A stretch of DNA of 6,539 bases, from positions 1 to 6,539 of the forward strand of contig DATGEP010000315.1 of NCBI GenBank assembly GCA_035310125.1, in the 5' to 3' direction. The translations under genes were made by a program, and so were the position numbers. Shown in pieces: positions 1-6,019 of the stretch. This DNA comes from DATGEP01 sp035310125 (GTDB lineage Bacteria; Chloroflexota; Ktedonobacteria; Ktedonobacterales; JADMIN01). The notes under the pieces were generated by a model. That model did no database searches, was not told the origin of the DNA, and saw nothing but the letters and a program-made list of their open reading frames with translations. Every line of letters starts with the position of its first letter. Within the stretch, counting starts at the first letter, position 1.

Positions 1-1635
1 CTGACGGTTGCGCAGCTGCGTTTCTTCACCAGTTTCGCGAAGGCGCTCTGCGGCGTACTGCCGCAATGTCTCCAACATTTGGTAGCGGGTGATAATGCCA
101 ATCGGCTCAGCGACCACCAATGAGCGATCTACGAGACCAACAATCAAGTCCAGCACGTCCTGCCGACAAATCTGACCGGGCTGTTCTGGGTCGGCGCAAA
201 CGAACTCCGCGGTTTCGAGAGTACAACCGCCTGCGAACACCGAGAGACGATTGAATAGCGTTCGCTCGGGCTTCGTCAGGAGGTCGTAGCTCCAGTCCAT
301 TGTGGCGCGCAGCGTTTGTTGGCGACGGGGAACGGTGCGGCTTCTGGATACCAGCAAGCGGAACCGATCGCTCACGCGTTCCGCAATTTGCTCAGGCGTG
401 AGCGCTGTGATTCGAGCCGCGGCTAGTTCAATCGCGAGCGGTATTCCATCCAACTGACGGCACACGTCGGCCACCGCGGCGGTGTGGTCGCTTATGCGAA
501 ACGATGGCGCAACCGCAACCGCCCGTTCGGTGAACAGCTGCATTGCCGCCGTCTCCAGTGGCTTGTGGAATGTGTCCGCCTCCCCGACTGCAGGGAAAGC
601 CAGGCCAGGCACCCGCCAAATCGTCTCTCCCGTTATGCCTAGCGGCTCACGACTGGTGGCCAGAATCTGGAGGTCTCGGCCGGCCTGCAACAGGCACCGG
701 CACAGCTCCGCACAAGCACTAATGACGTGCTCGCAATTGTCGAGCACCAGCAACATCGCCTTGGAGCGCAACACGTCCGTCAATTGATCGGTAAGTGGTC
801 GGTTGGACTCTCGCACACCAAGTGTGGCGGCCACAGTTGCTGGGACCAGTGCCGGGTCGGAGAGTGGGGCTAGCTCGACCAGCCAGACTCCGTCGGTATA
901 GTCGGGCAACACGATCTCGGCTACACCGAGGGCGAGTCGAGTCTTCCCAATGCCGCCAGGGCCGGTGAGCGTCAGCAGTCGGGCGCTGACGAGCAGACGG
1001 CGAAGCTCGTCAACGGCTTGCTCACGTCCTACGAGGCTGCTAAGTTGATGTTGCAGGTTGTGATTGCCCGGATTTTCTAACAACAGCGGCGGGAAGTCGG
1101 CGGGCAACTCCGGATGCATTAGCTGCCAGATGTGCTCTGGCCGCTCAAGGTCCTTCAGTTGGTGTTCGCCCAGATCCTGGAGTCCGACGTCGGACGCAAG
1201 CGCCTCGCGTACGAGGTCCGCGGTTACCGTTGAAACAAGGACTTGCCCAGGATGTGCCGCAGCCCGCAAGCGTGCGCAGTGGTTCACCGCCGGTCCGTAG
1301 TAGTCGCCCATCCGTACTTCGCCCTCGCCGGTGTGGAGAGCCATGCGCACGCGCAGAGGTGCTGCGAGGGCCCATTCCTCACGAGTCAGAGCGATTTGGA
1401 TAGCGCACGCCGCAGAAATTGCGTCTGATGGTCTACCAAAAACGGCAAAGTGGCTGTCCCCTTCGCCGCGAGGCCGCACCACAAGGCCGCCGTGTCGGGC
1501 GACGAGAGTTTCGATCAACCTGTCATGGCGGGCAAGCGCGGCGCTCATTGCCTGTGGGCTGCTCAGCCAGGTGCTGGTGCTAGCCTCGACGTCGCTGAAG
1601 AAGAACGTAAGTGTCCCGCTGGGCAGAGCTGACAT
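1..1635 (-). CDS. Class III nucleotidyl cyclase / NB-ARC ATPase regulator (AfsR/LuxR-like), C-terminus beyond left edge
   Basis: The frame is open for 545 codons from the ATG at 1635 to the left edge. Residues 1-175 form a class III adenylate/guanylate cyclase domain: FSDVEAST (metal Asp15), RGEGDSHFAVF (second metal Asp60) and DYYGPAVNHCARL (Asn118 and Arg122 at the transition-state positions). Residues 200-480 form an NB-ARC/AAA-like ATPase: VGRE at 202-205, Walker A GPGGIGKT at 225-232, Walker B MLLVLDN at 294-300, TSRE at 327-330, a GLPL-type DGIPLAIE at 396-403, and a winged-helix start TLRATMDWSYDLL near 441. Such proteins are signalling or transcription regulators; the family usually continues with TPR-like repeats and sometimes a LuxR helix-turn-helix, not visible here. 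ATG 1635 fits the family start (xxLPSGTxTFxFxD). The frame stays open to a TGA near 1837, and ATG 1746 would add 37 unfamilial residues. No clear Shine-Dalgarno precedes 1635. Cyclase activity is uncertain: Arg56 replaces the usual Lys before the second Asp, and Ala18 replaces Gly in the DIEGST motif. Confidence 0.93.
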   Translation of the reverse strand, partial: MSALPSGTLTFFFSDVEASTSTWLSSPQAMSAALARHDRLIETLVARHGGLVVRPRGEGDSHFAVFGRPSDAISAACAIQIALTREEWALAAPLRVRMALHTGEGEVRMGDYYGPAVNHCARLRAAAHPGQVLVSTVTADLVREALASDVGLQDLGEHQLKDLERPEHIWQLMHPELPADFPPLLLENPGNHNLQHQLSSLVGREQAVDELRRLLVSARLLTLTGPGGIGKTRLALGVAEIVLPDYTDGVWLVELAPLSDPALVPATVAATLGVRESNRPLTDQLTDVLRSKAMLLVLDNCEHVISACAELCRCLLQAGRDLQILATSREPLGITGETIWRVPGLAFPAVGEADTFHKPLETAAMQLFTERAVAVAPSFRISDHTAAVADVCRQLDGIPLAIELAAARITALTPEQIAERVSDRFRLLVSRSRTVPRRQQTLRATMDWSYDLLTKPERTLFNRLSVFAGGCTLETAEFVCADPEQPGQICRQDVLDLIVGLVDRSLVVAEPIGIITRYQMLETLRQYAAERLRETGEETQLRNRQ

Positions 1636-1759
1636 TTGGTGTGAATGATCGGCCGCGCCAGCTCGCCGAAGCGGCCGCCCAGTACCCGCGTGAATTGCAT
1701 TTTCTGACGGCAGCCCACCTCGCCCGCCGCGCGTCCGTGCCCGCATGGCGCCACGATAG

Positions 1760-1981
1760 CACTGGGGCGATCGCTGGCCAATTGAACGCCTCCTGCCGAC
1801 GCATCCGTGGATGCTGAGAGCGTGCGGCGACATTCAAGCCATCGCGGTCGGCTCTCAACGCGGTAAGGCGTGGGCGTTCCAGCAGGCCATGGGTGTCGTC
1901 TGGTACTACGTCGAGAGCAATCCCAGCACGAGTCAGATGGGCCGGCGCACCCTCGAACGCACCCTGGCGGACGGCGCGTAA
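1760..1981 (+). pseudogene. Possible C-terminal remnant of an aminoglycoside-phosphotransferase-like protein
   Basis: A plus-strand frame is open from just after the TAG at 1757-1759 to the TAA at 1979-1981 and has protein-like composition. Its second half contains GKAWAFQQAMGVVWYYVESN and MGRRTLERTLAD. An Ala-Trp-Ala/Thr helix followed by a Trp/Tyr-rich helix and a closing arginine-rich helix is how many APH-family phosphotransferase proteins end. There is no start codon with a ribosome binding site, and the catalytic HGDxxxxN and DFG-like motifs of a full kinase are absent, so I read it as a 3' remnant of a lost gene. The family assignment comes from recall of the C-terminal pattern only. 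It could instead be a remnant of another family, or a chance open frame. Confidence 0.33.
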
Positions 1982-2250
1982 TGGCGGCGTCGCGTTGTTC
2001 AGCCCGATGCATTGGACCTGCCACCAGCGCCGATCAGGCCGACGCCAATTTCTGGCGTTGCGCTGACGGCGGCTGCTATTGACATTCAGGTCGAGCGGGT
2101 ACGTTCGATACAGTTGGGGGAGCCAAAGTACTTGCCACGACGATGGCGAGCGAGACCACGACCGCTGATCGTGTGGCGCCCGCGACCCGGTTCAGCCCGT
2201 ACCTAACGAGCACACCAGATGACAGCCGCCGAGGTGATCGGTCCAACTGA
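1982..2250. other. Intergenic stretch without a recognisable gene
   Basis: I read both strands and found no frame with a recognisable domain, no RNA gene and no repeat. A TTGACA hexamer lies at 2079-2084 on the plus strand, but the best -10-like hexamer (TACGTT at 2100-2105) is only 15 bases away and no gene follows. The plus frame near 2117-2180 (GGAKVLATTMASET...) is faintly like part of an ISL3-type transposase and could be a further scrap of the transposase piece to its right, but this is too weak to call. Confidence 0.5.
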
Positions 2251-2354
2251 GCACTGAGCCATCGCCTGCGTGCGGGCGCGAGTCAACGGGCGATGGCGCA
2301 CAACCTCGGCCTGGCGCGCATGACCGTCCAAAGTACGCGCGGCTCGCCGCCACG
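2251..2354 (+). pseudogene. Transposase helix-turn-helix remnant (ISL3/IS21-like)
   Basis: After a TGA at 2248-2250, the plus frame reads LRAGASQRAMAHNLGLARMT across 2266-2325. This is the standard G-x-S-x-R-A-I-A-x-x-L-G-L-x-R-x-T-V helix-turn-helix of IS21- and ISL3-type transposases. The expected continuation (R)KYARLAA lies in another frame starting at 2331, so one base has been lost near 2329-2330. No DDE catalytic motifs, zinc finger or terminal inverted repeats were seen, so this is a small relic. Fixing the single deletion restores the family pattern on both sides, which supports the call. It is the only mobile-element trace in the window and might relate to the decay around it. Confidence 0.45.
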
Positions 2355-2413
2355 GCGGGCCCGGGCATCAGCAATTGGCGGTTGTTCAGCGTCCGCGGCC
2401 AGACACCTGGCGC

Positions 2414-2450
2414 CGGTCCTCTACATGATGAGTGCCAGCTCATCCGACCG
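2414..2450 (-). terminator. Stem-loop after the exported-protein gene, possible weak terminator
   Basis: GATGAG (2427-2432) and CTCATC (2439-2444) form a perfect 6-bp stem around a 6-base loop. CGGTC (2414-2418) and GACCG (2446-2450) can form an outer 5-bp stem across an unequal internal loop. The structure lies 16-52 bases past the stop of the minus-strand gene at 2466. There is no T-run after it in the direction of transcription, so intrinsic termination is uncertain; it could instead act as a 3' stabilising hairpin. Confidence 0.25.
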
Positions 2451-2465
2451 CGGCAGTTGCTCCGC

Positions 2466-3956
2466 TCAGCCAAACTTGAGTGCACCCGTGTCACAGCCAG
2501 TGGTCGGATTGGCGAACCGAACGGTGCCGGTCGGCGTTCCGCCTGCGACAGTGCCCTGAAACGTGACCGTCGCACCCGTCAAGTACGCAGTTGCGGTCAA
2601 CAAGCCGCCTGCCTGCGCCTGCGTCCAGAAAGTGACCTTGGCACCCTGCTGCACCTGTCTCGAATTGCCGCACGGCACATTGCGATCGTAGGTCACCGTC
2701 ACTTCCACCTGGTTGGCGGCTGGCGAAGCGAACACGTCCACGTGGAAGTCGTTGCCTCCGTTTCCACCGCGCGCGGTGTGCGCCGTGACGCTGCCCAGCC
2801 ACTTCGAGAAGGCATCGTTGAACGTTGCCAGGTCCTGGCCGGTCAGAGTTGCGAGCGAGGCTTCGAAATCGCTCTGACTGGCATCATGGTTCTGGCGAAA
2901 CAATCCAATTATCGTGTCGACGCCGTACAGCTCTGCGAGGTACTCGATCGCGGCATGAGCCCGAGCCTGGACGACCTGGTTGCCCTCCACCCGCTGATGG
3001 GCGTACCAACTCTCATCTGCCGCGAGGTCGACAAGCGAGGTGGTTTCCCGGCCCTCACGTTGAGCGCTGGCTGCGATATTCAACAAGCCGGGCGCGCTCC
3101 CGCCGTTGCGCTGCCCCTGGAACGAATCCATCCCCTGCTTGAACCAGCGATCGACCTGCGAATTGCCATTCAGGCTTGCGTCCGCGTACGCGGCATAGGT
3201 GAACCCAACCTGATAAGTGATATCGCCGACGGACTGACTGGTCGGCGCCGTCAGGTTGAGGAGAATGAGGGAACCGAGAACTGGATCCACTGTCTTGAAC
3301 CAGTACGCACCCGTGCGAGTCCGCTGCGCGAGGGTGTCCGGGGTCTCCCCTGGCACGATTGGCAGGATGTAGGTGTTGAACTCGGGGATGGCCAGGTTGA
3401 GGTCGGTGTAGATCCTGATCGTCAACGGGCGGGTCGGTTGGAATGTCGTCTGCGTCCTGGTCGCGTCCATGACCTGATTCAGCGCGATCTGGACGGCAGG
3501 CAAGAGCGTTCTGGCATTTGAATCGGCTGCTACCAATCGAGGCGCGCACACGGCTGGCGAGTTCATGCGTTCGTCGTCGGTGAGCTTGAGTGAGCCGAGC
3601 CCCTGTCCTTCCCACGTCGCGACCGTACACGGGTCGATTCCGATAACAGCCAGCTGGTCGAGCGCGCCAGCCTTCGCAGCGTCGAACTGCGTCGCATCGT
3701 CCAGGAACAGGATGACTGCCTTGCTCACGCCTGCGGCCGGATACGCCAGCAGGCACAGCTCCGGGCTTCCCAGCGAACCTGCTGGATCGAGATTCGGAAT
3801 GTCATTCGCGACGGTGCGGTCTGCATCCCCGAGAGCGTCGCAACCGGCTGGCTGGGCGGTGGGGCTGGCCCCTGCCGAGCCGGACACGGGTCCGAGTGCG
3901 ATCAGACAAAGCGCGACGGCGATGGCAGTGCGGATCGACAACGTGACGCTCCTCAT
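2466..3956 (-). CDS. Exported peptidase-MA-like protein lacking the zinc motif
   Basis: This encodes 496 residues. The start ATG 3956 has GAGGG eight bases upstream and opens directly into a signal peptide: basic MRSVTLSIRT, a hydrophobic stretch at about 11-23, and a probable cleavage site after AGA at residue 30. The frame continues upstream to 4094, but those residues are not signal-like. Residues 170-390 follow the layout of peptidase MA (gluzincin) proteins: TIRIYTDL strand at 179-186, a helix at 242-260 where the family has HExTH, VDRWFKQGMDSFQ at 268-280 where it has WLxEGLAxY, then a C-terminal helical part ending in AFSKWLGSV. The zinc ligands are missing: positions matching HEFTH read VGFTY (250-254), and the downstream Glu reads Gln274. 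Residues 400-496 look like a beta-sandwich (alternating VEVTVTY, TVTFQGTV, TGTVRF), with cysteines at 429 and 488 that could pair outside the cell. The likely role is an exported non-catalytic or substrate-binding protein. It appears monocistronic, and the minus frame is uninterrupted throughout. Confidence 0.8.
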   Translation of the reverse strand: MRSVTLSIRTAIAVALCLIALGPVSGSAGASPTAQPAGCDALGDADRTVANDIPNLDPAGSLGSPELCLLAYPAAGVSKAVILFLDDATQFDAAKAGALDQLAVIGIDPCTVATWEGQGLGSLKLTDDERMNSPAVCAPRLVAADSNARTLLPAVQIALNQVMDATRTQTTFQPTRPLTIRIYTDLNLAIPEFNTYILPIVPGETPDTLAQRTRTGAYWFKTVDPVLGSLILLNLTAPTSQSVGDITYQVGFTYAAYADASLNGNSQVDRWFKQGMDSFQGQRNGGSAPGLLNIAASAQREGRETTSLVDLAADESWYAHQRVEGNQVVQARAHAAIEYLAELYGVDTIIGLFRQNHDASQSDFEASLATLTGQDLATFNDAFSKWLGSVTAHTARGGNGGNDFHVDVFASPAANQVEVTVTYDRNVPCGNSRQVQQGAKVTFWTQAQAGGLLTATAYLTGATVTFQGTVAGGTPTGTVRFANPTTGCDTGALKFG

Positions 3957-3974
3957 ATTGGTGGCCCTCGCAGC

Positions 3975-4186
3975 TACGATACGCATTTGCGGGACTCCGG
4001 CGTCGCCGCAGACGAGCGAATGACCGAGGCGATCGACATCATCGAATCGAAGCGCGGAGCGGACGGCCGCTGGCTGCTCGAGCACGCCCATCACGACGAA
4101 CTGCTCGTGGACCTCGAAGATCCGAGCGTGGCCCGAGCCGGTGGATCACGCTCCGTGCGGTCCGCGTGCTTCGGTGGGGGGTGCCG
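3975..4186 (+). pseudogene. C-terminal remnant of a toroid-type (squalene-cyclase/prenyltransferase-like) protein
   Basis: The plus frame at 3975-4125 reads YDTHLRDSGVAADERMTEA, then IDIIESKRGADGRWLLEHAHH and a short acidic tract. A second frame from 4136 reads SRWITLRAVRVLRW. Joined, they match the last repeat and tail of bacterial alpha/alpha-toroid hypothetical proteins related to squalene cyclase and prenyltransferase repeats, whose ends read xxDxRMxEAIxLIxSKRxxDGRWxLE...PSRWxTLRALRVLRW. The frame changes between about 4126 and 4135, and there is no start codon or upstream part: the left end abuts the divergent exported-protein gene starting at 3956. It is therefore a 3' fragment of a dead gene. 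Families of this kind often have no assigned function, so I do not claim one. The identification rests on motif order, but the join across the frameshift is convincing. Confidence 0.55.
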
Positions 4187-4527
4187 AGCAATCGTCGGGA
4201 GCGAGCCACACTTGGGCATAAAGCCGGCCAACAGATGGTCAGTACGTTTGCGCGGTCGCCACTCAGGATCGGGGGGCGGAATGGCGTCGAATGGCGGGCG
4301 TATTCGTCTTGCAGGCTGGCCCGTCGCGATCACCATCGAGCCTCAATCAAGCTGCGCCTGGGGCACTCGATGCGCTGGTACGCAGGTCACGCGTGGTCTG
4401 CCGCCTGGGTCTCGACCCGCGGATCGACCTCGCCCGCTGTCGGTTTTTGTCCCGGCGTAGCGGCGTCCGCCAGCAGCCGCGGTCGAGCATGACGCAGCCG
4501 GCATCGCAAACCGTGACGCCAGGACAT
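4187..4527. other. Stretch without a recognisable gene
   Basis: This covers the DNA between the toroid-protein remnant and the MarR regulator. Plus-strand frames are open across parts of it, but none has a start with a ribosome binding site, a recognisable motif or protein-like composition. I found no RNA gene, repeat or terminator. A weak -35-like element for the regulator may lie at its right end (around 4512-4517). Confidence 0.5.
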
Positions 4528-4545
4528 TAGTCTGATATCGTACCA
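4528..4545 (+). promoter_or_regulatory. Candidate MarR operator overlapping a leaderless promoter
   Basis: These 18 bases (TAGTCTGATATCGTACCA) form an imperfect palindrome around GATATC; six of nine pairs match (T-GT--GATATC--AC-A). It ends just before the ATG/GTG start region of the MarR gene. TATCGT at 4536-4541 resembles a -10 hexamer, with a weak CGTGAC 18 bases upstream at 4512-4517. That would place transcription start at about 4547-4548, on the GTG start codon, giving a leaderless message; this fits the absence of a Shine-Dalgarno. MarR proteins typically bind such 16-20-bp palindromes in their own promoters. The symmetry is visible; the function is inferred. Confidence 0.4.
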
Positions 4546-4547
4546 AT

Positions 4548-4979
4548 GTGGCACGAGCGCCTACCGTGGACGGGCTGGGCTTCCTTCTCGCCAAGGCATC
4601 CCAGCGCTGGAACGAACTGCTCACTCAGGGCTTCGCCGCCCGCGGCTACGTGCAGGTTCGCGCATCGTACGGTTCGGTGCTGCTGCCGCTATGGGAGCAG
4701 GACGGCCTGCGCATGGGTGGTCTGGCCGAACGCGCGCGGCTCAGCAAGCAGACGATGACAACGCTCGTGCGGCTGGCCGAGCGAGACGGTCTGGTCACGC
4801 GCACACCCGACCGACTGGACGGCCGCGCGACTTGCGTGTGGCTCACACCGCTCGCAGTCGACCTCGGACCTATCGCCGCCGACGTTGTCGACGCCCTCCA
4901 GGCGCGCGCCGCCGCAACGCTCGGCGACTGCGGGATCCGCAGTCTGGAGCAATCTCTCGCCGCCCTTATGCAGCTGTAG
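4548..4979 (+). CDS. MarR-family transcriptional regulator
   Basis: A 143-residue protein of normal MarR length. The winged helix-turn-helix lies at about residues 45-102: GLRMGGLAERARLSKQTMTT leading into LVRLAERDGLV (recognition helix about 66-80), then the beta-wing TRTPDRLDGRATCVWLT at 84-100 with the family's DGR/A turn. N- and C-terminal helices (about 8-35 and 105-142) would form the dimer interface. MarR proteins are dimeric, usually repressors released by small phenolic or lipophilic ligands or by oxidation. GTG 4548 is chosen because an in-frame TGA lies at 4533-4535 and no other in-frame start lies between; the ATG at 4546 is in another frame. GTG 4566 (residue 7) is a possible alternative. 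No Shine-Dalgarno is visible, consistent with leaderless translation. The next gene starts 14 bases after the stop, so this is probably the first gene of a two-gene operon it may itself control. The ligand is unknown. Confidence 0.9.
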   Translation: MARAPTVDGLGFLLAKASQRWNELLTQGFAARGYVQVRASYGSVLLPLWEQDGLRMGGLAERARLSKQTMTTLVRLAERDGLVTRTPDRLDGRATCVWLTPLAVDLGPIAADVVDALQARAAATLGDCGIRSLEQSLAALMQL

Positions 4980-4993
4980 GAAAGGACACCCGC

Positions 4994-5383
4994 ATGCCTG
5001 TATTTGCTCAATCTCCCGCCGACGTTATCCAGGTTTTCTCGGCTGCGCTCCACGATGGCCGGGTCGAAGACGCCCTCGCCCTCTACGAACCCGATGCCGT
5101 CTTCGTGCCGGGGCCAGGCACTCCAGTCATCACCGGTCGCGAGCATATCCGCCATGCACTTCAGAACTTAGCGGCGTTGCGCCCCCAGTTGGCCGCAAAC
5201 ATCCGGAACGTCATCGTCGCTGGTGATGTTGCCACTGTGGTGAACAACTGGCGCATGTCGGGGAGTGCACCGGACGGCACGCCCGTGAGCATGAGCGGGA
5301 CGAGCGCCGACGTCATGCGGCACCGCCCCGACGGAACATGGGGCATCCTGATCGACGATCCCTGGGCCATGCCCGCCACGTAA
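4994..5383 (+). CDS. NTF2-like (SnoaL / DUF4440, YybH-type) protein
   Basis: A 129-residue single-domain protein, the usual length for the NTF2-like superfamily. Features in order: an N-terminal helix (SPADVIQVFSAALHDGRVED), ALALYEPDAVFVPGPGTPV with the typical Y-x-x-D-A-V-F-V strand, the GREHIRHAL helix at 48-56, strands IRNVIVAGDVATVVNNWRM (70-88) and SGTSADVMRHRPDGTWGILI, and the closing DDPW. SGTSADVxRxxPDGxWxxLIDxPW is characteristic of the DUF4440/YybH group. These cone-shaped folds bind small hydrophobic molecules or act as isomerases or cyclases; no catalytic role can be fixed here. It lacks a signal peptide and should be cytosolic. The start ATG 4994 is preceded by AGGAAAGGA (4978-4986) at good spacing. 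The same frame is open far upstream inside the MarR gene, but that part is an out-of-frame shadow. Probably co-transcribed with and controlled by the upstream MarR regulator. Confidence 0.85.
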   Translation: MPVFAQSPADVIQVFSAALHDGRVEDALALYEPDAVFVPGPGTPVITGREHIRHALQNLAALRPQLAANIRNVIVAGDVATVVNNWRMSGSAPDGTPVSMSGTSADVMRHRPDGTWGILIDDPWAMPAT

Positions 5384-5552
5384 GACCCCTCCGTCGCCAT
5401 TCCGCCCTTGCCGTGGCGCATCTGGCCATGAGCGCCAACCTTATGCTTCCAGCCGCGTTTCGGTGTTGCCGGAGCGTGCGCAGCCGACTGTAGCGTGGGC
5501 AAAACACGCTGCACTATCTGACTGTCGATCGACAGGCGATCGTGTATCGCAC
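5384..5552. other. Spacer between the MarR/NTF2 unit and the dehalogenase pseudogene
   Basis: There is no intact gene. A short inverted repeat TGGCGC (5414-5419) / GCGCCA (5432-5437) lies 31 bases after the NTF2-like stop, but no T-run follows. AWAKHAALSD near 5489-5520 slightly resembles the dWAxxH segment that precedes the recognised part of haloalkane dehalogenases, so the pseudogene may begin further left than annotated. AIVYRTP near 5536-5556 could be the eroded strand carrying the catalytic acid. Neither is strong enough to annotate. Confidence 0.4.
5522..5535. repeat. Perfect 14-bp palindrome
   Basis: CTGTCGATCGACAG is a perfect inverted repeat without spacer, next to the left end of the dehalogenase remnant. 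It could be an old operator, a recombination or transposition scar, or chance; no second copy was noticed in the window. Confidence 0.4.
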
Positions 5553-6019
5553 ACCTGGGTGGACTTTCCGCCCGAGTCAAAGCCCGTGAGGCGCCGCGCT
5601 CCAGAGCGAGCGGAGCCATGGTGCTGCAACAAGACGTGTTCGTTGCGTGGGCATTGCCGGTTCCATCCTGCGCCGTCTCACTGACGAGGAGATGGCGGCG
5701 TACAGGCGTCCTTTTGTGGAGCCAGGCGAGGGCCGCCGCCCAACACTGGCATGGCCACCCCAGATCCCAATCGAGGTGAGCCCGGCGATGTGGAGGCGAT
5801 CATGCGCTCCTACTCGGATTGCCTTGCGACCAGTCACGCCCCCAAACTTTTCATCAAAGGGAAGCCCGGTCCCATCCTCGGGAGGTCTGCACTCGAGTTC
5901 TGACGGCGCTAGCCGACCCAGACGGAGCTCAATGTCCTGGGCTTTCACTTCTCATCCAGGAAGACGCACCCGACCAGATCGCGTAGGCCATCGCCAGCTA
6001 GCCTCGCTCGTTCGGATGA
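5553..6019 (+). pseudogene. Haloalkane dehalogenase pseudogene (LinB/DhaA-like), C-terminal half
   Basis: Pieces in three frames line up in order with the cap and C-terminal part of LinB-type haloalkane dehalogenases, alpha/beta hydrolases that cut carbon-halogen bonds. In order: TWVDFPPES (from 5553); MVLQQDVFVA with LP (from 5618); GSILRRLTDEEMAAYRRPF with VEPGEGRRPTLAWPPQIPIE (to about 5775); GEPGDVEAIMRSYSD and APKLFIKGKPGPIL (to 5900); PTQTELNVLGFHF (5913-5951); QEDAPDQIA (from 5957). Frames change near 5560-5617, 5660, 5776 and 5952. In-frame stops are TGA 5901-5903 (where Cys is usual), TAG 5910-5912 (where Trp is usual) and TAG 5984-5986; a further TAG is at 5999-6001, and TGATGA at 6017-6022 probably marks the old end. 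The catalytic His (GFHF, codon 5946-5948) remains, but the nucleophile region (HDWG) and the whole N-terminal half are missing. The gene is dead. Most breaks are single-base changes, indicating old, gradual decay. Confidence 0.82.

Noticed and set aside
1636..1746. Earlier start (ATG 1746) for the cyclase regulator
   Set aside because: The extra 37 residues are Arg/Gly-rich without similarity to the family, which normally begins just before the xLPSGTxTF strand, as at 1635.
2079..2105. TTGACA with TACGTT as a promoter
   Set aside because: The spacer is only 15 bases, the -10 match is poor and no gene follows on the plus strand.
2192..2575. Minus-strand open frame of 127 codons
   Set aside because: It has no recognisable motif, overlaps the 3' end of the exported-protein gene in another frame, and shows random composition.
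2382..3521. Long plus-strand open frame (379 codons)
   Set aside because: It lies antisense to the exported-protein gene, whose frame has a signal peptide, Shine-Dalgarno and family motifs. The plus frame has no recognisable domain and is a GC-driven shadow.
3957..4094. Earlier starts for the exported protein (up to 4094)
   Set aside because: The added residues are not signal-like and overlap the antisense toroid-protein remnant. ATG 3956 has GAGGG at good spacing and starts a proper signal peptide.
4691..4993. Upstream extension of the NTF2-like gene to give a 230-residue protein
   Set aside because: The extra part is an out-of-frame, arginine-rich reading of the MarR gene. ATG 4994 has its own Shine-Dalgarno and matches the family length.
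5414..5437. Inverted repeat TGGCGC/GCGCCA as a terminator of the MarR/NTF2 unit
   Set aside because: The stem is only six pairs, the loop is long and no T-run follows, so chance is as likely in GC-rich DNA.
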